64,000 nucleotides of DNA from Petrosia ficiformis. Its lineage: Eukaryota > Porifera > Demospongiae > Haplosclerida > Petrosiidae. Of the stretch, positions 36,388 to 48,700 are shown one piece after another. A program made the translations under genes and the position numbers. The stretch spans positions 2,780,856 to 2,844,855 of the forward strand of contig OX345645.1 of the NCBI GenBank assembly GCA_947044365.1, in the 5' to 3' direction. The notes under the pieces were generated by a model. The model was not told the origin of the DNA and ran no database searches. It saw only the letters and a list, made by a program, of their open reading frames with translations. Position 1 is the stretch's first letter. Every line of letters begins with the position of its first letter.

Positions 36388-37773
36388 GTTACACTGGTTT
36401 TAGAGGATACTATTATTGTAGTGTGTGATGTTTTATACCTATTTGAATATTTCTACATACTGTCATTTCAATTGGAACCCCCAAACCATTGTCCAGGCAT
36501 GTTTTTAAATTTAGGATGTACTCTTCTTAAAATTATATGTATATTTACAAAAGCGTTTCAGTAGATGAGCATTAAGAACCTGAGCTAACAAACTGTCATG
36601 TTTTTCTCTCTATAAATGTGCAATTGTGTAGTGTTGCTATTTTGTGCTATCTGAGTATGAGTGTCTACTGAAAATTAGTGACATTAAAAGAGTCAGAACC
36701 TAACATAAAATAAGAATTCCTTTAAAAGAGGCTATCTAGCAATATCCCTATCTCTAACAAGAATTAAAATAAAATAACTGTATATAGTTATTCAAGGATG
36801 ACCTTGCTCAATATTATCATTTATGCATGCAATCATTATGAGGTGTGCAGTAAATACAGATTGAATTTACATACCAGTAGTGTTTATTGAATTCATATCC
36901 TTTCTGAATCATTATTGTATGAGACATAAAGTTTGTATAGTCAATAATTTGATGTTGAGATAATCATGAGTGTATGGTTTTGATTGGACATTTTAGTTGT
37001 TGTACTTTTTGCTAAGTAAACACAGTAAACTTAATTGATGTTTTCTTTATATTATATTGACAAATTAAGCTAACAATAATATTATTACTTATAAGCAGTA
37101 TTACATTGAAAAGTAAATATAAACTCTTAAAATTCACTAATTTTAATTCTGATGTACTTATGTTTGTGTGACCATGCCCTCTTCAAGCTTCTTGGTATAC
37201 ATATACTAATTACATTTAAACATGTATTTAAGTTGAACTTTAAATTATACATTTACAAAAAATATTTATTGGTTGAGCATTATGAACATTACAAGTACAT
37301 TTTTTACAGGCAATTGACTCGTTATGCTTGTACTTAATCTCATTGCACTTGCACTTATACTTGAGTATTTTTATACTTGTACGTAAGTATATATCGTTAG
37401 TGTATATGTCTACTATACAGATCTCTGTAGTACTAGGACTGTATATTTTATGTATGTATAGGATATCTATCCAGCAGTAGTATGTATATAATTATAATTC
37501 TATATTAAATAAATGATTGTACCTCGTCTGTCATCATTGTGAAACATTTCCTTTGCAATAAGCCTTAATAAACACATACCTTGTGATGTCAAGTATTTCA
37601 CAACTAATAAGACTGTTAGTCTTAATTACATCTTCTGAAGAACCACCAACTGGTGAAATTACAAGATTTAATCCTGAAAAAGGATAAACTTCACAAATTA
37701 CCAGATTAACAGCTATTGTCTGTTAATTTGAAAACAATTTTTAAAAAAAAGTATAATAAAACCATTTTATTAT

Positions 37774-37955
37774 AAAATGAAAGAATATGTTGAGATATCT
37801 AAACTGACAAAATATACAAACAAGATTAGGATGATACTAATATAGCCCTACATATGTGGTAGTAGCAAAATAAAAAAAAACTACTTATGTGAAGTGGTTA
37901 AAGTTTTATTTAAGGTACCATATACCTTTTGGTGTGGTATTCTACATGTCCTTTC

Positions 37956-37960
<5 letters not shown>
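37774..37960. mobile_element. Fold-back element family, diverged copy in flank 2
   Basis: The left arm contains atgaaagaatatgttgagat and caagattaggatgatacta. The right arm contains gtggttaaagt, aaggtacca and ttctacatgtcctttcattt. Equivalent in position to 20808-21000 and 59493-59692. Confidence 0.55.
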
Positions 37961-38021
<61 letters not shown>

Positions 38022-38033
38022 ATTATATATATA
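37961..38033. repeat. (TA)n microsatellite
   Basis: About 70 bp of TA repeat with single-base interruptions, directly after the diverged fold-back copy of flank 2. Confidence 0.95.
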
Positions 38034-39589
38034 TACTTCACATTATAATTGTGATTATGCATAATGTATAATTATGTGAAAATTGTGGATGTGTGTAAGT
38101 GTATTTTGCCATTTAAGGCAAAAGTGCAATGATGATAGAAGAGGCAGATGAAAACATTTATTTAACCCATTTAAGTTATTGTTAATAAATAGCTACTCAC
38201 TATAGAATAACAATGCCTTCATTTACTTGTGATGACAATAACTTTAAGTAAACTATTATTGTACGATGTATAAATTTATCAAAACAAGTATCAACACACA
38301 TGTAATTGGAGAATTTGTGTGCACAGTTGCCAAACACTGCCTGAATGGATCAAATATGGGACACCCACTTGAGCATTATACACATCGCAAGGTTGTTTGT
38401 TGAGTTAGTGGATAACACAACAAAATAGAGTCTCATCTGAGAGACAACAAGATAGTTGCACTGCTATTGCTGTATGTAGTGTGTATGTTTGCAAAACCTG
38501 AGAGATTGCGCTTACAAACTGTTACTGTGAAATATTTCTGTCTAGATGTTTAAATGTATGGTTTACCATTTTTCTTATTGTTACTGCTTTGTGCTATCTG
38601 ACTGTCTACTATAACTTATCCTAGAATTCACTTTAGCTATCCAGCAAATCCCAATCTGTAACAGAAATTTGTTGTTAAATACAATAGCTATATAATTATG
38701 TTTTTGCTTAATATTACCATCAATAATTATACACACAATCATTTTGAATTTTGTAGTAGTTGAAAATAAATAATTATTACGATTGAATTTACATCTTTCC
38801 CACACAAGTAGCAATAAATGAATGATTTATAATTATTTTTTAATCATAATAGACTAGTATGTATATGTGCACAATTAGTGCAGCGTTGATTCTAACAGAT
38901 GTAATTACAGTTTTGACTATATAAACATTGCAGTTGTTCAACTTAATGATAAGTCAACAAAGTAAACTTAATTGATGTATTCTATATAGTTGCAATGTAT
39001 ATTGCATTGGAAAATTTAGCAAAGAATATTATTATTACTCCTAACTATACTTTGAAAGAATGAAAAATTTAAATACAAAATCTTACAGTTCATGAATTTG
39101 AATTTTGACATACTTGTGAACATGCCTTCCTTCTTAATGTAGGTATATACCATTTTCATTACTTTTTAATGTGAGCTCACATTCAAAGTATGATAAAACT
39201 ACAGCAACAAACACTTAATTTTGAGAGGTATACTATAGTAAATCCATGGTTTGTTGGAAAAGTATAATGGCTTTGTTGACATTAATGAAGAATTTGTTGA
39301 TTGTATACGTGTATGTATATGTACTGAAGAGTATTACTATGTATATACTGACATAATGTGTTGTATATAGTAAGAAGACTCATCTTCAATTCAGAAAGTC
39401 CATAATTAATGCAGAAACTAAGGACATCACTCAATATAGAATATAGTAAAATCAGTAGAATTGATATTATTGAATTATGTGACAATTATATTTCACTAAA
39501 TTAATGTCTTTAGATGGTGTTGACTTCCGAATTTTAGCATTGAAGTAGAACTACTTTTGTAATGAGTATAATAATTTTTGTAATACATC

Positions 39590-39701
39590 CTACATTAATT
39601 GATTGTTGTGATGTAAACACAGGAAGCAATGTAATACTCTATTTAAAAGTAAATTTTACCTATAGTCTGTATTCCACGTTTTTGGAGCATTTTCCTAACA
39701 A
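39590..39701 (+). promoter_or_regulatory. Conserved proximal promoter / 5' leader of gene D
   Basis: Contains acacaggaagcaat (39617-39630) and tatttaaaag (39640-39649) at the same spacing from the ATG as in genes C and E, followed by a tatagtctgtattcc stretch. No transcription start is proven. Confidence 0.5.
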
Positions 39702-42700
39702 ATGAAGGAGATCTCTGTAGCTTTTCTTCTCTACTTTCTTTGTCAAACATCAGTTGCAGTATCATCTAGTAAGTCATTCTACATTGTTGTGTTGACTGTG
39801 AAAGGTATAGTTGATACGTATTATTATATTATAATTGTGATAATTTTGACATCTAATTTGCACTTAACTATGCATGAATAATTATTATAATATAATAATA
39901 ATAAAATTATGAGCTATATCATAATACTACAATGCTATAACAATTATTTCAATGGACTGTCATGTACATGCTCAAGTTAGACAACATTTATAACAACCTC
40001 AATTGCATGAAGGAATAGATAATTGGTTTATGATTCGTAAGAAATGCCAAATAGCTAGGCAATAAGACTCATTAGTCTTATGCCTGTATTAATTATTTGT
40101 GTATTCATTTAGGTGCAAATGTAGTAAATGTGCAAGTCCAACCACAAGAGTTAATGTATAACACTAGTGGAATAATCAACTGCTTCATTTTACTGGATGC
40201 TGCCATTGGTCTAAACACATCAGATGTAATAGTGTTGTGGTATCACAATGATGATCCATTAGATAGTCCAATGGATTTACAACAAATTAATGATACATAC
40301 ATTGAAAGCAATATAACAATCAACAATATTCAACTGGATGATGCTGGAAACTACACTTGCAATGCATCAATTGGAAATGTTAATTATTTAATGGATACAC
40401 AATCTGTTTGTGTTGGTAAGTTCAATATCTCTTTCTAATAATTGCTCCAATTATTCTAATCTAAAAGGTGTCTTCTCTATTAACACATCCTCATATACTA
40501 ACCTAATGGTTGGATCAAGAGCTGAAATACTGTGTGGAAATGTACCAGGAGTGAATTATACATGGAGAGGACCTACTAATGAAATATCTACTGATCCACT
40601 TATTATATCACCTGTTTCTGTTTCTGATGATCATTCCAATTATACATGCATAGCTAATATACCATCAAACCTAACGAATTGTCAGAGTGAAGAAGAAAGC
40701 ATTGTTGTAAATGTGATTGGTAAGTATGAGGTTGTAAAATGTATGAATGAATTTTTGCTCTTGATGGTTTTACAATCAATGCATCGTTGCTTTACTAAAT
40801 ATCTTTTTTCACAAATATTTCAAGCCATTTAGTTGAAAAAAGAAGCAATCATCTACTATTGTTTTAAAAGGGAAGCTTTATAGAAGTTTTAAGAATTAGG
40901 CATATATTAATAATTTACCGTCACGGATTCTTTAAAAAAACACCATCATTTGTTATAGTGGCAACTGAGACAGCAGCATATTGACTGTTTGTAAACCAGT
41001 TTATCACATTTAACAAGCGGAACATTTTGTTAAAAGCATGCTTTATAATCACATTTGAAATATAGTCTGATGGCTACATGTGTATAAGATTTCTGTTCCT
41101 TTACAGAAACAAATGTAGTAAATGTTCAAGTCCAACCACAACAGTTAATGTATAACACTAGTGGAATAATCAACTGCTTCATTTTACTGGATGCTGCCAT
41201 TGGTCCAAACACATCAGATGTAATAGTGTTGTGGTATCACAATAATGTTCCATTAGATAGTCCAATGGATTTACAACAAATTAATGATACATACATTGAA
41301 AGCAATATAACAATCAACAATATTCAACTGGATGATGCTGGAAACTATACTTGCAATGCATCAATTGGAAATGTTAATTATTTAATGGATACACAATCTG
41401 TTTGTGTTTTTGGTAAGTTCAATACCTCTTTCTAATAATTGCTCCAATTATTCTAATCTAAAAGGTGTCTTCTCTATTGACACATCCTCATATACTAACC
41501 TAATGGTTGGATCAAGAGCTGAAATACTGTGTGGAAATGTACCAGGAGTGAATTATACATGGAGAGGACCTACTAATGAAATATCTACTGATCCACTTAT
41601 TATATCACCTGTTTCTGTTTCTGATGATCATTCCAATTATACATGCATAGCTAATATACCATCAAACCTAACGAATTGTCAGAGTGAAGAAGAAAGCATT
41701 GTTGTAAATGTGATTGGTAAGTATGAGGTTGTAAAATGTATGAATGAATTTTTGCTCTTGATGGTTTTACAATCAATGCATCGTTGCTTTACTAAATATC
41801 TTTTTTCACAAATATTTCAAGCCATTTAGTTGAAAAAAGAAGCAATCATCTACTATTGTTTTAAAATGGAAGCTTTATAGAAGTTTTAAGAATTAGGCAT
41901 ATATTAATAATTTACCGTCACGGATTCTTTAAAAAAACACCATCATTTGTTATAGTGACAACTGAGACAGCAGCATATTGACTGTTTGTAAACCAGTTTA
42001 TCACATTTAACAAGCGGAACATTTTGTTAAAAGCATGCTTTATAATCACATTTGAAATATAGTCTGATGGCTACATGTGTATAAGATTTCTGTTCCTTTA
42101 CAGAAACAAATGTAGTAAATGTGCAAGTCCAACCACAAGAGTTAATGTATAACACTAGTGGAATAATCAACTGCTTCATTTTACTGGATGCTGCCATTGG
42201 TCCAAACACATCAGATGTAATAGTGTTGTGGTATCACAATAATGTTCCATTAGATAGTCCAATGGATTTACAACAAATTAATGATACATACATTGAAAGC
42301 AATATAACAATCAACAATATTCAACTGGATGATGCTGGAAACTATACTTGCAATGCATCAATTGGAAATGTTAATTATTTAATGGATACACAATCTGTTT
42401 GTGTTTTTGGTAAGTTCAATACCTCTTTCTAATAATTGCTCCAATTATTCTAATCTAAAAGGTGTCTTCTCTATTGACACATCCTCATATACTAACCTAA
42501 TGGTTGGATCAAGAGCTGAAATACTGTGTGGAAATGTACCAGGAGTGAATTATACATGGAGAGGACCTACTAATGAAATATCTACTGATCCACTTATTAT
42601 ATCACCTGTTTCTGTTTCTGATGATCATTCCAATTATACATGCATAGCTAATATACCATCAAACCTAACGAATTGTCAGAGTGAAGAAGAAAGCATTGTT

Positions 42701-45700
42701 GTAAATGTGATTGGTAAGTATGAGGTTGTAAAATGTATGAATGAATTTTTGCTCTTGATGGTTTTATAATCAATGCATCGTTGCTTTACTAAATATCTTT
42801 TTTCACAAATATTTCAAGCCATTTAGTTGAAAAAAGAAGCAATCATCTACTATTGTTTTAAAAGGGAAGCTTTATAGAAGTTTTAAGAATTAGGCATATA
42901 TTAATAATTTACCTTCATGGATTCTTTAAAAAAACACCATCATTTGTTATAGTGGCAACTGAGACAGCATATTGACTGTTTGTAAACCAGTTTATCACAT
43001 TTAACATTTTGTTAAAAGCATGCTTTATAATCACATTTGAACTATAGTCTGATGGCTACATGTGTATAAGATTTCTGTTCCTTTACAGAAACAAATGTAG
43101 TAAATGTGCAAGTCCAACCACAACAGTTAATGTATAACACTAGTGGAATAATCAACTGCTTCATTTTACTGGATGCTGCCATTGGTCTAAACACATCAGA
43201 TGTAATGGTGTTGTGGTATCACAATGATGATCCATTAGATAGTCCAATGGATTTACAACAAATTAATGATACATACATTGAAAGCAATATAACAATCAAC
43301 AATATTCAACTGGATGATGCTGGAAACTATACTTGCAATGCATCAATTGGAAATGTTAATTATTTAATGGATACACAATCTGTTTGTGTTGGTAAGTTCA
43401 ATATCTCTTTCTAATAATTGCTCCAATTATTCTAATCTGAAAGGTGTTTTCTCTATAAACACATCCACATATTCTAACCTAATGGTTGGATCAAGAGCTG
43501 AAATACATTGTGGAAATGTACCAGGAGTGAATTATACATGGAGAGGACCTACTAATGAAATATCTACTGATCCACTTATTATATCACCTGTTTCTGTTTC
43601 TGATGATCATTCCAATTATACATGCATAGCTAATATACCATCAAACCTAACGAATTGTCAGAGTGAAGAAGAAAGCATTGTTGTAAATGTGATTGGTAAG
43701 TATGAGGTTGTAAAATGTATGAATGAATTTTTGCTCTTGATGGTTTTACAATCAATGCATCGTTGCTTTACTAAATATCTTTTTTCACAAATATTTCAAG
43801 CCATTTAGTTGAAAAAAGAAGCAATCATCTACTATTGTTTTAAAATGGAAGCTTTATAGAAGTTTTAAGAATTAGGCATATATTAATAATTTATCATCAT
43901 GGATTCTTTAAAAAAACACCATCATTTGTTATAGTGGCAACTGAGACAGCAGCATATTGACTGTTTGTAAACCAGTTTATCACATTTAACAAGCGGAACA
44001 TTTTGTTAAAAGCATGCTTTATAATCACATTTGAAATATAGTCTGATGGCTACATGTGTATAAGATTTCTGTTCCTTTCCAGAAACAAATGTAGTAAATG
44101 TTCAAGTCCAACCACAACAGTTAATGTATAACACTAGTGGAATAATCAACTGCTTCATTTTACTGGATGCTGCCATTGGTCTAAACACATCAGATGTAAT
44201 AGTGTTGTGGTATCACAACGATGATCCATTAGATAGTCCAATGGATTTACAACAAATTAATGATACATACATTGAAAGCAATATAACAATCAACAATATT
44301 CAACTGGATGATGCTGGAAACTATACTTGCAATGCATCAATTGGAAATGTTAATTATTTAATGGATACACAATCTGTTTGTGTTTTTGGTAAGTTCAATA
44401 CCTCTTTCTAATAATTGCTCCAATTATTCTAATCTAAAAGGTGTCTTCTCTATTGACACATTCTCATATACTAACCTAATGGTTGGATCAAGAGCTGAAA
44501 TACTGTGTGGAAATGTACCAGGAGTGAATTATACATGGAGAGGACCTACTAATGAAATATCTACTGATCCACTTATTATATCACCTGTTTCTGTTTCTGA
44601 TGATCATTCCAATTATACATGCATAGCTAATATACCATCAAACCTAACGAATTGTCAGAGTGAAGAAGAAAGCATTGTTGTAAATGTGATTGGTAAGTAT
44701 GAGGTTGTAAAATGTATGAATGAATTTTTGCTCTTGATGGTTTTACAATCAATGCATCGTTGCTTTACTAAATATCTTTTTTCACAAATATTTCAAGCCA
44801 TTTAGTTGAAAAAAGAAGCAATCATCTACTATTGTTTTAAAAGGGAAGCTTTATAGAAGTTTTAAGAATTAGGCATATATTAATAATTTACCGTCACGGA
44901 TTCTTTAAAAAAACACCATCATTTGTTATAGTGGCAACTGAGACAGCATATTGACTGTTTGTAAACCAGTTTATCACATTTAACAAGCGGAACATTTTGT
45001 TAAAAGCATGCTTTATAATCACATTTGAAATATAGTCTGATGGCTACATGTGTATAAGATTTCTGTTCCTTTCCAGAAACAAATGTAGTAAATGTTCAAG
45101 TCCAACCACAAGAGTTAATGTATAACACTAGTGGAATAATCAACTGCTTCATTTTACTGGATGCTGCCATTGGTCTAAACACATCAGATGTAATGGTGTT
45201 GTGGTATCACAATGATGATCCATTAGATAGTCCAATGGATTTACAACAAATTAATGATACATACATTGAAAGCAATATAACAATCAACAATATTCAACTG
45301 GATGATGCTGGAGACTATACTTGCAATGCATCAATTGGAAATGTTAATTATTTAATGGATACACAATCTGTTTGTGTTGGTAAGTTCAATATCTCTTTCT
45401 AATAATTGCTCCAATTATTCTAATCTGAAAGGTGTTTTCTCTATAAACACATCCACATATTCTAACCTAATGGTTGGATCAAGAGCTGAAATACATTGTG
45501 GAAATGTACCAGGAGTGAATTATACATGGAGAGGACCTACTAATGAAATATCTACTGATCCACTTATTATATCACCTGTTTCTGTTTCTGATGATCATTC
45601 CAATTATACATGCATAGCTAATATACCATCAAACCTAACGAATTGTCAGAGTGAAGAAGAAAGCATTGTTGTAAATGTGATTGGTAAGTATGAGGTTGTA

Positions 45701-48700
45701 AAATTTATCAATGAAGTTTCGCTCTTGATGGTTTTATTTTGAATGCATCGTTGCTGAACTAAAATATATTTTTTCACCAGTATTTTACTTTTGATTTGAA
45801 ATGGAATAAATTGTATTATAGTTTAATAATTATAAAAAATATGCAATTTCTTAAATACCAATATCTGTGTATAATTATAATTTATACATTCTAAGCTGGA
45901 CTCACTGTATTTTTAGTGATATATTTTGGCTTTCTATCAGCTGCTATTGATATAGCCTTCATGGTCAACTAGATTATTTTGTTAAAGATTTTTGTATATT
46001 GATAGCATACTTTAAGTTTATTTTCTGTTTAGTGTAGTTGTTATTTTTATTTCATTTAGACACTTTTGTTGAAAATGTGACTATAACAACAACTACTATA
46101 ATTGCTGGAAATCATGCCACAATTAATTGTGAAGTATATTTAAGTGCTGAAATTGGACCAAACCGTTCTTCACTCTCAGTGAAATGGTATCATAATGGTA
46201 TAAATGTGAACTCGAATTACAGCATATCAAAATTAAAGGTCATGTCTGGAGTAACTTTTACAGAAGTTGACTCTAGCCATGCTGGTACATACACATGTAT
46301 TGCTACAATAAGAGGAGGTGATACAAAAAACTATACTCAACATGTGTGTGTTAACTGTAAGTATTTAAAGCTCACATGTAGACGTAATTGTTATATTCCA
46401 ATAAAAAATTGTTAAAGTAACAAATGTATTGGTTAGTACAGTTATTGGTCATTCATGTTGTTATTACTGTGTGATAACATACTTGTACTAATTATCATGT
46501 CTTAGATCTCATATTAGATGCACAAAGAAGGTTTGGAAACCTACAAAGATTTATTTATTCTGCTTCTTTGTATATCTATTAAACAGGATAAGGAAATTAA
46601 ATTTTCGGATTATAATTAGTACAAGTACATTTATATCACCATGCAGTCATAGCAACCTACATGACTAATTAAACTACATACTAACGAATAAATTAGTTAT
46701 TTTAATTGCAGTGTACTTAAACAATTCAATTATTATAGATCCAAAACTACTTGTTGATTCTTATACTAACCTGATACTTGGATCTAATACAATTATCAAC
46801 TGTACAGGAATGAATTCAATACTATCTGATATTTCAGTGTATTGGATTGATTCAAATAACATAGAAAAGCAGAATCCATTATATTTATCACCAGTAGTTC
46901 TCAGTGATAATAATACCATATATACCTGTTTCATCAGTATTCATCAGAATCCTAATAGTTGTATTCCACAGAATCACACTATTGAAATTACAATAAAAGG
47001 TAATGAATAAAAGTGTTCATTAATGATTGTTCAATTTGGCTTACTTCAGATACATTTGTTGAAGAGATAATAATATGTCCAACAAACTTTATTATTGGAA
47101 CACCTGGAATACTTATGTGTGGAATAGTGTTAAATACAGAGATTGGTCCAGATGTATCATCACTATTAGTGGAGTGGTATCATAATAACAACAGTATTAT
47201 TAACAATACATTGGGTTACACTGTTTCATCATTAACCAACGATTTTGCTAAAGAATTTAATAGTATACTTAAAATATCACATGTTGAGACTAGCCATTCA
47301 GGAAAATACATATGTGTTGCAAGTATTGAAGAAGAAAATCAAATGTCATCAAGAGATATCTGTGTTAATTGTATGTAATATTAATTCTTTTAGTCTTTGT
47401 ATCATTTCTTTTATGTAAGTATAGATGAACAACTTACCATTCCATCATCAAGTTACACTGGATTAACACTTGGAGATAATGTGAACATTCCATGTTCCTC
47501 CCAAGAGCTTAAAGAATCTGAAGCAACAGTTACCTGGATTGATCCTAATAACCACACATTTCATAATCCATTAATGTTATCACCAGTATCTGTAAGTCAT
47601 AATAATACCAGATATACATGTAATGTTAGAATTCATGATAACCCAAGCTCATGTAAAAATAACCAGCAAGATATCATTATCACCATCAAAGGTTAGATGA
47701 ACTAGTGTAAATGTATTATTAGTAGTGTCATTACTATCACAGATACATATGTGATACAAGTAAACATTACACCTGCTAAGGACACTAAACCCAACAATAC
47801 ACTTGTTGGTCAACTAGCTGTTGTAAATTGTATTGCTGATCTCAATACTGATATTGGTCCTGATATGTCATCTCTTCATAAAGAATGGTATCGCAATGAT
47901 AAAATGATTACTACTGCACAGCGTGGCAATAAGGTACAACTTCAACTGAAGAAAGTAAAAACATCTTTTGCTGGGTACTATGAATGTATAGCATGGATTG
48001 ATGATAATACTCTGAGAAATAAATCTGATGATATTCTCTTATATGTTAACTGTGAGTGCATATATAGTAGTAAGTGTTTTAAGTTAATTACTCTTCTGTC
48101 ATTACTAGTCATGCTAATAATTCTATATACTTATATGGAAAGTGCATGGATGTTGGACCCTTCTTTTTTTTCCCTTAACAAACTCTTAATGCATGCATTC
48201 TTCTTTGAGCTTCTTTTGTCTCAACTTTTAACTGACTTGTTACATTTCTTAAGTAATACATTTTGATGGTCATGTAGTGGTGTATACCTAGATAGATGCT
48301 ATAATTATTATAATTATTGTGATGACAACTTCACAGATAAAACCATAGTGAATACATTTTTGTGTACATTACACTCTCTAATAAGAGTGTACAATGTGTA
48401 ATTTTTGAGGTGTAACCGCTCAGAAATCTAAACCTACAATGTGTCATGAAGCATATTCACACCACTTATATAAAAATTAGAGAATGCAAAAACATTTTTA
48501 CCAAGCTAGCATCACTGTTAAAGTTGTAACTTTCATAATAAGGGGCACTCTGGCCTGAATACGGCATAAGTTAAAACTACATAATAAATTATTATTTTTC
48601 ATCTCTTAATTATTTTACTTCTTCATTTCTTTTACAGTACCTACTCCTCTTGTTACTATTGATTCTCAAAATCTTCAAGTTTACAATACTTCTACTAGTC

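Larger units (their letters stand above)
35230..39590. repeat. Segmental-duplication flank, copy 2 (between genes C and D)
   Basis: Collinear with flank 1 (17.4-21.2 kb) and flank 3 (56.8-62.5 kb). It contains the 34-bp unit twice, the '(a)tgacagatgctgatatatgat' block near 36115, 'ttttagaggatac' near 36399, and the block near 37140-37500. It also carries a private fold-back insertion (35640-35924) and long TA tracts. No protein gene is supported in this 4.4 kb. Confidence 0.7.
40113..45683 (+). repeat. Six-copy tandem array of a two-exon Ig cassette
   Basis: Repeat units start at 40113, 41107, 42104, 43089, 44083 and 45077 (spacings 994, 997, 985, 994, 994). Each has an Ig-a exon of 303 or 306 nt, a 52-bp intron, an Ig-b exon of 252 nt and, for the first five, an intron of about 390 bp. 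Exons and introns alike are nearly identical. Differences are a few codons (GLNT/GPNT, NDDP/NNVP, DVIV/DVMV, VCVG/VCVFG, EILCG/EIHCG, INTS/IDTS) arranged as mosaics. This implies recent unequal crossing-over and gene conversion. Confidence 0.96.

Noticed and set aside
40113..45683. CRISPR-like or satellite interpretation of the periodic array
   Set aside because: The units are about 994 bp, contain spliceable Ig exons in a constant phase and belong to a eukaryotic gene. There are no short direct repeats with unique spacers.
40113..45683. Assembly collapse or expansion as the sole explanation of the cassette array
   Set aside because: The copies carry different combinations of small coding and intron changes (VCVG/VCVFG, NDDP/NNVP, intron indels), so they are not copies of one read. 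The exact copy number still needs spanning reads.
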